Origin: Deltaproteobacteria bacterium
GTDB taxonomy: Bacteria > Desulfobacterota > Binatia > Binatales > Binataceae
DNA: 5,877 nt
Direction: 5' to 3'
Assembly (NCBI GenBank): GCA_021786815.1
Contig: JAJYMR010000311.1
Coordinates: forward strand, 1 to 5,877
The notes under the pieces: generated by a model
Database searches by the model: none
The model's input: only the letters and a program-made list of their open reading frames with translations
What the model was told of the DNA's origin: nothing
In this document: positions 1 through 4,725 of the stretch, one piece after another
How the letters are laid out: the number at the start of each line of letters is the position of its first letter
Numbering within the stretch: the first letter of the stretch is position 1
Translations under genes and position numbers: made by a program

Positions 1-176
1 CGGGCGACGCCGTGGGCGACCACACCGTGATTTTCGGCGGACCGGGCGAGCGCCTGGAACTTATCCATCGCGCGCAGAGCCGCGAATCGCTCGCGCGCGG
101 GGCGCTCAGGGCCGCAGCCTGGCTCGCCGAGCGCAAGCCCGGGCTTTACACGATGCGCGACGTGCTCGGGCTCTGA
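1..176 (+). CDS. dapB: 4-hydroxy-tetrahydrodipicolinate reductase, C-terminal end (partial)
   Basis: Only the last 57 codons are present; the first complete codon is at position 3 and TGA is at 174-176. DapB reduces the dipicolinate-pathway intermediate with NAD(P)H in the cytoplasm, feeding diaminopimelate and lysine synthesis. The visible part carries family hallmarks of the C-terminal domain: GDHTVIFGGPGERLEL, then IHRAQSRESLARGALRAAAW, then a terminal PGLYTMRDVLGL. These match the familiar HTxxFxxxGERLExxHxAxSRxxFAxGAxxAAxWL...GLYxMxDVLGL pattern, including the usual ending close to DVLGL. The catalytic and nucleotide-binding parts lie outside the window. The gene converges on the minus-strand membrane gene with only a 21-bp gap. 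It is a housekeeping gene with no evident link to the nitrosative-stress genes further right. Confidence 0.95.
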   Translation, partial: GDAVGDHTVIFGGPGERLELIHRAQSRESLARGALRAAAWLAERKPGLYTMRDVLGL

Positions 177-188
177 CCGCTCACCCCG

Positions 189-209
189 CCGAGTCGCTCA
201 GGCGCTCGG
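189..209. terminator. hairpin at convergent gene junction (possible terminator without T-run)
   Basis: CCGAG(t)CGC at 189-197 pairs with GCGCTCGG at 202-209 around a TCAG loop, giving an 8-bp GC-rich stem with one bulged T. It lies 12 bp after the dapB stop, and its loop contains the stop codon of the convergent minus-strand gene. There is no T-tract on either side, so it does not fit a classical intrinsic terminator. It could slow polymerase or stabilise a 3' end, or it may simply reflect GC-rich sequence. Confidence 0.3.
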
Positions 210-1211
210 AGCGCGGCGGTAATCGGCGGTCTCGCGTTCCCGTTCGAGCAAACTCCACCGCTTCTGCATCCCGCTCACCACGGTCGGATGATTGCGCAGG
301 AAGAACAACGTCATCGCGCCGAGCGCGAGCAGATTGCCGAGCACGATCTTCCACCATCCGGTCCGCTGCAGCACGGTGGCGTCGATCAGCGTCACCCATC
401 CGAGGAAGAAAACCTCGAAAATGACGCATACGACCACCACGCCCAGCGCAAGAAGCGGCTCCTTTTCCGTCGCGGCCATCAGAATCGCGCCCGCGATCCC
501 GAAAGCGATAAACCCGCCGAAGTGCAGTATCGCGTATCCAAGCACGATCGGCACTGATACCGCCGCACCGGGAACGGCTCTCGCGCCGAGCAGCGCCGCC
601 CCGAGCAGCATCGGCGTTCGAAACGCGCTGCCGAAGGCGGCGTCATACACGAAAAGCCATATGATCATCGTAAGCGCGCCAATCAGGCCGGCGACGACGC
701 CCTCGCGCACCACGGCGAGCCACGGACCGAGCAGGCTTCGCCCGATCGAGGAATGGCGCACCAGGAAGTAGGCGAGCATCGCGGCCGTCGCCATCAGGTT
801 TCCGACCACGATTCCCCACCACGTCAGCACCGCCATCACCTGCGGCCCAAGCAGCATCACCAGCGCCACGAAGAACACCTCGAAGGCGCCGAGGAAGATG
901 AACAGCGACGCCGTCATGGTCGGCTCGCGCTCGGCCGCCTCGAGTAGCAGCGCGCCGATCATTCCAACCGCGACAAAGGCGAGCAAATGCGCGACGCTGT
1001 ACTCGATTACGAGTTGCGCCGTTGTCAGCCCAACGGCCGCAGGCGAGGCACCGTAGTGAAGAATCGCGAGCGCGAGAAGCGCGGGGGTCTCAAACGGATG
1101 TCCGCGCGCGGAATCGAAAATGAGGAACCAGACGGCAACCACCGCCGCGCCCATGAGCCCCGCCACCGCGCCGTCCACGATTATCCGGGTCCGGGAGTGC
1201 TCGATACTCAT
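198..1211 (-). CDS. Eight-helix membrane protein with two tandem copies of a 4-helix unit, function unknown
   Basis: A 337-residue integral membrane protein that I do not recognise by function. It consists of two homologous halves, residues about 12-153 and 169-308, each with roughly four hydrophobic helices. Matching elements are AGLMGAAVVAVWFLIFD (17-33) with AGLIGALTMIIWLFVYD (174-190), H75 with H230, FEVFF (110-114) with FEVFF (265-269), and WWGIVVGNLMA (131-141) with WWKIVLGNLLA (286-296). The last three pairs sit exactly 155 residues apart. Single-unit relatives would be about 150 residues long, so this is probably a fused duplicate. The C-terminal tail (from about 309) is charged and probably cytoplasmic. 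I chose the ATG at 1211 because GGAG (complement of 1221-1224) lies 9 bases upstream. An in-frame ATG at 1298 would add 29 Arg-rich residues with no Shine-Dalgarno preference. The gene is divergent from nsrR; co-regulation is possible but not shown. Confidence 0.85.
   Translation of the reverse strand: MSIEHSRTRIIVDGAVAGLMGAAVVAVWFLIFDSARGHPFETPALLALAILHYGASPAAVGLTTAQLVIEYSVAHLLAFVAVGMIGALLLEAAEREPTMTASLFIFLGAFEVFFVALVMLLGPQVMAVLTWWGIVVGNLMATAAMLAYFLVRHSSIGRSLLGPWLAVVREGVVAGLIGALTMIIWLFVYDAAFGSAFRTPMLLGAALLGARAVPGAAVSVPIVLGYAILHFGGFIAFGIAGAILMAATEKEPLLALGVVVVCVIFEVFFLGWVTLIDATVLQRTGWWKIVLGNLLALGAMTLFFLRNHPTVVSGMQKRWSLLERERETADYRRAPSA
288..1178 (-). repeat. Internal protein-level tandem duplication (two about 140-residue units)
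   Basis: The first unit is encoded by about 753-1178 and the second by about 288-707 (minus strand). Shared landmarks in order are an AGLxGA helix start, an aromatic/Asp end (WFLIFD and WLFVYD), a FxTPxLL loop, a conserved His, an acidic loop ending in EP, FEVFF, WWxIVxGNLxA and a terminal aromatic-rich helix before an R/H pair. The halves have diverged well beyond nucleotide similarity, so the duplication is old and the two halves are probably both functional. Confidence 0.85.
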
Positions 1212-1480
1212 ACGGCACTTCTCCAGTGCGCCGCGGCGACGCGGAAGACGGCGCGCAATCCGCCGGACTGTCACCCGCATCGCGCGGGCGTTCGACATTC
1301 TGAGCGCTTCGCGCTTTCAGGTTAGTTTCCTGGCGGACCCCATGGCAAGCCACCCTTGGGACCGCGTAAACTCGATGCGACGGAGGCCCGCCGCCGAGAC
1401 GCCTTGCATCAGCGTGACAAAACCTGTATCAGGCATGCACGTTATAGCGGGCAGGGATTGCAGGGGCGGAAAAGACACAC
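1212..1480. other. Divergent intergenic region between the duplicated membrane gene and nsrR
   Basis: This 269-bp stretch holds no convincing gene. At its left end is the minus-strand ribosome site (complement of 1221-1224). A perfect short inverted repeat, AGCGC-TTC-GCGCT, lies at 1303-1315. On the right are tandem NsrR-like operator sequences (1405-1419 and 1425-1439) and a TATA-like patch (1442-1447) that could serve as a -10 for nsrR. A good -35 at the right distance is not evident. The nsrR start is a GTG at 1481 with a loose GGGGCGG (1463-1469) upstream. Confidence 0.6.
1405..1439 (+). promoter_or_regulatory. Predicted NsrR autoregulatory operator with a degenerate tandem copy
   Basis: TGTATCAGGCATGCA at 1425-1439 fits the TGYAT-N5-ATRCA core of the known NsrR site (ATGYATTTNAAATRCAT) at all ten core positions, although the inner AT-rich bases and the outer A/T are not kept. 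A related TGCATCAGCGTGACA at 1405-1419 keeps the left half-site and three bases of the right. The two start exactly 20 bp apart, about two helical turns, so a protein binding both would sit on the same DNA face. The site lies 41 bp before the nsrR start codon, which fits autoregulation. This is inferred from pattern only. Confidence 0.45.
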
Positions 1481-1966
1481 GTGGAACTGACGTTTTACAC
1501 CGATTATTCGCTGAGAGTGCTGATGTATCTCGGCGTCCGCCAGGGCAGGCTTTGCCTGATTTCCGATATCGCGCGCGACTACGGAATCTCACGTAACCAT
1601 CTCGTCAAGGTCGTGCACGGCCTTGCCCGGGGCGGATTCGTCACCACCTATCGCGGGCGCGGCGGCGGCGTGATTCTCGTCCGCGATCCCGCCGAAATCA
1701 GGATCGGCGACGTGGTGCGCTATACCGAGGGTCCGATAAGGCCAGTCACCTGCTTTCACGGCGCGGAACTGTGCGTGATCACTCCGGCCTGCACGCTCCC
1801 CGCCGTCCTGGAAGAAGCCGTTGAAAGTTTCCTTTCGACACTGGACCGCTACACGCTTGCCGACCTGCTCACTCATCGAAGGCATCTAGGCAGGCTGCTC
1901 TTCGGCGCCGCTGACCGCCGGCCTCAGGCGAAAACCCGGCCCCGCGTCGCGTCCTCGCGGGCCTGA
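1481..1966 (+). CDS. nsrR: Rrf2-family nitric-oxide-sensing repressor, NsrR type
   Basis: A 161-residue cytoplasmic regulator. NsrR binds DNA with an Fe-S cluster in place and releases its operators when NO damages the cluster. The N-terminal winged helix is typical: MELTFYTDYSLRVLMYL opens the protein, ISDIARDYGISRNHLVK (about 27-43) is the helix-turn-helix, and YRGRGGGV (57-64) is the wing. Cluster ligands are present: C91, C98 and C104 inside VTCFHGAELCVITPACTL, plus D8, the fourth ligand known from Streptomyces NsrR. The CxnCITPAC-like stretch and the later SFLSTLDRYTLADLL (118-130) point to NsrR rather than IscR or RirA. The Cys spacing is C-x6-C-x5-C, slightly longer in the first loop than in E. 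coli (x4) or Streptomyces (x5). The GTG start is supported because it yields the exact family N-terminus. The basic, low-complexity tail after about residue 145 is an extension. It lies upstream of, and on the same strand as, the operon it probably controls. Confidence 0.9.
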   Translation: MELTFYTDYSLRVLMYLGVRQGRLCLISDIARDYGISRNHLVKVVHGLARGGFVTTYRGRGGGVILVRDPAEIRIGDVVRYTEGPIRPVTCFHGAELCVITPACTLPAVLEEAVESFLSTLDRYTLADLLTHRRHLGRLLFGAADRRPQAKTRPRVASSRA

Positions 1967-1992
1967 CGGCACGGTCAAAGGGCGAGCGCCGT

Positions 1993-2021
1993 TTGCTTCC
2001 GAGAAAAAATGTATTTATGGT
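1993..2021 (+). promoter_or_regulatory. Predicted sigma-70-like promoter of the DUF59-hemerythrin operon
   Basis: TTGCTT (1993-1998) and TATGGT (2016-2021) are separated by 17 bases, the optimal spacing, in an AT-rich patch that stands out from the GC-rich surroundings. Transcription would begin near 2028, leaving a leader of about 20 bases before the GTG at 2049. The -35 matches only its TTG core, so this is a moderate prediction. It gains weight because the operator-like palindrome covers the -10. Confidence 0.45.
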
Positions 2022-2025
2022 ACAT
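2009..2025 (+). promoter_or_regulatory. Predicted NsrR operator
   Basis: ATGTATTTATGGTACAT is an inverted repeat, ATGTA-N7-TACAT. Against the NsrR consensus ATGYATTTNAAATRCAT it matches the whole left half and the outer five bases of the right half, with three mismatches at inner positions. The flanks AAA (2006-2008) and ATT (2026-2028) extend the AA.../...TT symmetry of longer NsrR sites. It overlaps the predicted -10, a classical position for repression, 24 bp before the DUF59 start codon and 42 bp after the nsrR stop. Confidence 0.65.
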
Positions 2026-2048
2026 ATTCAGCAAATTATCGTTCCGGC

Positions 2049-2351
2049 GTGATAAGCGAAGAACAAATCCTTGCGGCATTGCGAAGCGTTATCGACCCCG
2101 AACTCGGCGTAAACGTGGTGGACCTCGGACTGGTTTACAGCGCCGAAGTGTTGGACTCGGACGTTCGCGCGGTCATGACGATGACCACGCCGGCCTGCCC
2201 GCTTCATTCCTACATCAGCGAGGCGGCTGCCGAGGCGATTCGCGAGTGCATCCCAGAAGCGCGGCACATCTCGGTTCAAGTCGTTTGGGAGCCGAAATGG
2301 AATCCCACTATGATGTCGCAAGCGGCAAGGCGCCAGCTCGGATGGCAATAA
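2049..2351 (+). CDS. MIP18/DUF59-family Fe-S cluster assembly protein (SufT/PaaD-like)
   Basis: A 100-residue cytoplasmic protein filling a complete single DUF59 domain. The family helps mature or carry Fe-S clusters (SufT, PaaD, eukaryotic MIP18). Visible hallmarks are IDPELGVNVVDLGLVY (15-30), the TTPACPLHSYI loop (46-56) with the conserved C50, and a C-terminal VWEPKWNPTMMSQAARRQLG (79-98) typical of stand-alone members. The start is a GTG with no clear Shine-Dalgarno sequence. It is the only in-frame start that gives the full domain, and the preceding 20 bases appear to be a short leader after the operator-controlled promoter. It is the first gene of the operon, 22 bp before the hemerythrin gene. 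In an NsrR-controlled context the likely job (inference) is repair of NO-damaged Fe-S proteins. Confidence 0.88.
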   Translation: MISEEQILAALRSVIDPELGVNVVDLGLVYSAEVLDSDVRAVMTMTTPACPLHSYISEAAAEAIRECIPEARHISVQVVWEPKWNPTMMSQAARRQLGWQ

Positions 2352-2373
2352 AGAGGCGCGACAGGAGGCCGAC

Positions 2374-3096
2374 ATGAGCAACTTAACCGATGCGGTCAGG
2401 CGTCATCACGGAAGCCTTGCGAAGAGTCTCGCGGAGCACGTCGCCACGCTCACCGACGAAGCGAAACAGGGCACCCCCGAGGCGCTGGTCGCCTTTCTCA
2501 GGAACGAGCTTATGCCCCACGCCAGGGGCGAAGAGCGCCATCTCTATCCGCGGGTCGATTTTCTCCTCCACGAGTACGGCCGCGGCACCGCCACCATGAG
2601 CGTCGACCACGAATTCATCGCCGACTACGTCGAGCGGATCGAGCGGATCGCGGACGAACTTCGCTCGGCCGGAGGCACCGAAAGGCGCGAACTCGAAGCC
2701 GAGCTCCGCCGTTTGGCAGTCAGCCTCGACGCGATCCTGGCGCTTCACCTGGAGAAGGAGGAGCGCATCTACCTGCCGCTCATCGAAAGGCATCTGCCCG
2801 AGGGCGAGCAGGTTTCCGTGCTCGACGAGATGCATTCGGAGCACGGCGTCACCCGCCATAAGGACCACCGCACCAACGACGTTCTCGACGTGCGCAACCT
2901 CGCTCCGCGCGAGCGCCACGGGATCATCTTCGAAACCTTTGGCGCGCTACGCGGCTCCGAAAGTTTCGTGCTCGTCAACGATCACGACCCGAAGCCGCTC
3001 TTCTATCAGTTCCAGGCCGAGTATACCCAGCAGTTCTCCTGGGATTATCTCGAGCAGGGACCGCAGGTGTGGCGGGTGCGGATCGGCCGCCTGTAA
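2374..3096 (+). CDS. Hemerythrin HHE-domain protein fused to a C-terminal DUF2249 domain
   Basis: A 240-residue soluble protein with two domains. Residues about 5-145 form a hemerythrin-like four-helix bundle that should hold a di-iron centre. Candidate ligands are H12, H49 with E53 (LMPHARGEERHLYP), H79 (SVDHEF) and H125 with E129 (LALHLEKEERIYLP). After a His-rich linker (EMHSEHGVTRHKDHR, 152-166), residues about 169-238 form a DUF2249 domain beginning LDVRNLAPRERHGIIFETF and holding VNDHDPKPLFYQFQ and WRVRIGR. Relatives include the RIC/YtfE proteins that handle iron at nitrosatively damaged clusters, but the N-terminal ScdA domain of RIC is absent here. DUF2249 has no established chemistry and often accompanies hemerythrin and NnrS genes. 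A strong AGGAGG (2363-2368) lies 5 bases before the ATG. Iron repair, NO/O2 sensing or NO binding are all possible. Confidence 0.9.
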   Translation: MSNLTDAVRRHHGSLAKSLAEHVATLTDEAKQGTPEALVAFLRNELMPHARGEERHLYPRVDFLLHEYGRGTATMSVDHEFIADYVERIERIADELRSAGGTERRELEAELRRLAVSLDAILALHLEKEERIYLPLIERHLPEGEQVSVLDEMHSEHGVTRHKDHRTNDVLDVRNLAPRERHGIIFETFGALRGSESFVLVNDHDPKPLFYQFQAEYTQQFSWDYLEQGPQVWRVRIGRL

Positions 3097-3126
3097 AAAC
3101 ACGCACTGCGCGACACACTGGCGGCA

Positions 3127-4260
3127 ATGAAACCTCGGCCTTTCAAACTTGAGCGGATGCCGCTTATGGCGATGGCGGTGGTTTCGCTGCTCGCCGGGAT
3201 GTGGGCCGCGCTGCTGCGGCTCGGATGGATTTTGCCGGCCGGCGGCGTGAACCTTCCGGCGGCGCACGGCCCGCTGATGGTCTCGGGTTTCCTGGGCACG
3301 CTTATCTCGCTGGAGCGCGCGGTCGCAATCGGCGGACCATGGGCGTACGCCGCGCCGGCGCTCACGGGCGCGGGCGCGCTCGCGCTCATTGCCGGCGTGC
3401 CGGGACCGGCGGGTCCCGTCCTGATCGTGCTCGGGAGTCTTGCGTTCGTGCTCGCCTTCGTCCCGATCCTGCGCCAGCAGACCGAGTTGTTCACGGTGGC
3501 GATGGTGCTCGGGGCGGTGGCGTGGACGATCGGCAACGCCCGCTGGCTCGAAGGCGCGCCGATACCCGGCATCGTGTTCTGGTGGATGGGTTTCCTTGTG
3601 CTGACGATAATGGGCGAGCGCCTGGAGCTTTCGCGCCTTCGCGGTCCTTCACGCCGCGCGACGCCAGCTTTCGCGCTCACGGCGGCGCTGTTCCTGGGCG
3701 GACTGATGCTCTCGACATATAGCCCGCGCGCGGGGCTGACGCTCGTTGGCGCCGGGATGCTTGGATTCGCGGCGTGGCTCGTGCTGTTCGACGTCGCGCG
3801 GCGGACCATGCGGCTTGGCGGGCTGCCAAAATTCATTGCGGTCAACCTGATGTTCGGGGCGTTCTGGCTTGGGCTCGCCGGGGCGATGCGAATCGTCTTT
3901 CCCGTCGCGCTCGATTTTTTTCAATACGACGCGATTCTGCACGCGGTCTTTCTCGGCTTCGTGTTCTCGATGATCTTCGCGCACGCGCCGATCATTTTTC
4001 CCGCAGTGATGGGACACGCGCTTGCGTTTCGGCGCCTGTACTATCTGCACGTTATCGCGCTTGAGCTCTCGCTCGCGCTCAGGATCGGCGGCGATCTCCT
4101 GGGTTCCGCGCCGGCGTGGCATTGGGGTGGCACACTGAACGTCGCGACGCTCATAATGTTCCTGGCGGATACGGCTTATGGAATCGCTTGCACGCAAGGG
4201 GTCGCGGCGGAGAGCCAATACGCGGGACGAAGCGAACCCGCGAGCACGATCTCGCGGTAA
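3127..4260 (+). CDS. Twelve-helix NnrS-like membrane protein with conserved histidines
   Basis: A 377-residue polytopic inner-membrane protein. Hydrophobic segments fall at about 12-31, 47-66, 73-93, 97-115, 120-138, 147-166, 180-196, 202-223, 236-258, 269-295, 303-324 and 333-355. Two His-bearing helices stand out: AAHGPLMVSGFLGTLISLER (45-64, H47) and LHAVFLGFVFSMIFAHAP (271-288, H272 and H286), with H297 and H308 following. Such H-Gly-Phe helices resemble NnrS and distant heme-copper oxidase subunit I folds. NnrS is a heme- and copper-containing membrane protein that protects against NO. I do not see a full NnrS signature, so the family call is tentative. The ATG at 3127 is 30 bp after the hemerythrin stop with only a weak GGCGG upstream; the ATG at 3157 is an alternative that would remove ten residues before helix 1. 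It is third in the operon. Confidence 0.7.
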   Translation: MKPRPFKLERMPLMAMAVVSLLAGMWAALLRLGWILPAGGVNLPAAHGPLMVSGFLGTLISLERAVAIGGPWAYAAPALTGAGALALIAGVPGPAGPVLIVLGSLAFVLAFVPILRQQTELFTVAMVLGAVAWTIGNARWLEGAPIPGIVFWWMGFLVLTIMGERLELSRLRGPSRRATPAFALTAALFLGGLMLSTYSPRAGLTLVGAGMLGFAAWLVLFDVARRTMRLGGLPKFIAVNLMFGAFWLGLAGAMRIVFPVALDFFQYDAILHAVFLGFVFSMIFAHAPIIFPAVMGHALAFRRLYYLHVIALELSLALRIGGDLLGSAPAWHWGGTLNVATLIMFLADTAYGIACTQGVAAESQYAGRSEPASTISR

Positions 4261-4298
4261 TCTCCGCGGGCCAGGCGGCAAATCCGGAGGCCTTTCCA

Positions 4299-4673
4299 AT
4301 GAGCACGGAGTTGCATCGGATCCTCGACCGGCCGCTGATGACTTTCAGCGTGCCCGACGAGATATCAAGGCTGAAGCAGGGCGAACAATGGAGCAGGACG
4401 CGGCGGGCCGCGCTGACGCTCGCGAAGAACGCCGACCTTCGCCTCGTGCTTGTCCTGCTGTCCGAGGGGATGGACATTCACGAGCATCAGGCCGAAGGAC
4501 CAATCACGGTCTCCGTCGCCATGGGCGCTCTCAAGTTCAGTGCGGCCGGCGAGGAACACACGCTTGACGCGGGAGCCCTGCTCTCCCTGGGCGGTGGAAT
4601 CCCTCATAGCGTGCATGCGCTGGAGGAATGCGCGTTCATCGTCACGGTGATTCAGCCGCCTCGCGCAGAGTGA
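4299..4673 (+). CDS. Small single-domain cupin
   Basis: A 124-residue cytoplasmic protein with one cupin beta-barrel. Motif 1 is LSEGMDIHEHQAEGPITVSV (54-73), with H61 and H63 as metal ligands. Motif 2 is LLSLGGGIPHSVHALEE (94-110), with H103 as the third and H106 nearby. The usual glutamate after the HxH pair is displaced (E66, two residues earlier than the strict pattern), as in many small cupins reading HxxxGPITV. Substrate and activity cannot be inferred; it might be a metal-dependent enzyme, sensor or chaperone. The ATG at 4299 has GGAGG (4286-4290) 8 bases upstream. A longer in-frame reading from 4116 would overlap the preceding gene by 145 bp and add non-cupin sequence, so I rejected it. 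Its place between two related membrane genes suggests a role with them. Confidence 0.88.
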   Translation: MSTELHRILDRPLMTFSVPDEISRLKQGEQWSRTRRAALTLAKNADLRLVLVLLSEGMDIHEHQAEGPITVSVAMGALKFSAAGEEHTLDAGALLSLGGGIPHSVHALEECAFIVTVIQPPRAE

Positions 4674-4725
4674 GTAGAATCGCTTTCCTCAGGAGGCGCT
4701 GCCGCGCAGAAGTATTGTGAGCAGG

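Noticed and set aside
1212..1298. A 29-residue N-terminal extension of the minus-strand membrane protein from an upstream ATG at 1298
   Set aside because: It is Arg-rich, unlike any membrane or signal segment, and the internal ATG at 1211 has a well-placed GGAG.
1303..1315. AGCGC-TTC-GCGCT inverted repeat as an operator or terminator
   Set aside because: It is short, GC-rich and unpositioned relative to any promoter; such repeats are expected by chance here.
1966..1998. Terminator after nsrR: ACGGCAC (1966-1972) pairing with GCGCCGT (1986-1992), followed by TTTGCTT
   Set aside because: The stem has a mismatch, the loop is long and the T-run is short and interrupted; the same T-rich bases fit better as the -35 of the operon promoter.
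1212..2048. FNR/Dnr-type TTGAT-N4-ATCAA boxes upstream of nsrR or the operon
   Set aside because: None was found by eye in either intergenic region.
2009..2377. A 122-residue plus-strand reading frame starting inside the operator
   Set aside because: It runs out of frame through the clearly recognisable DUF59 gene and its Arg/His-rich sequence looks like a GC-rich shadow.
3045..3845. A 266-residue minus-strand open frame
   Set aside because: It is antisense to the hemerythrin end and the membrane gene, with low-complexity Ser/Pro/Arg composition typical of antisense GC-rich frames.
4116..4298. A longer cupin gene starting at 4116
   Set aside because: It would overlap the preceding membrane gene by 145 bp with non-cupin sequence; the ATG at 4299 has a good ribosome site and begins just before the cupin domain.
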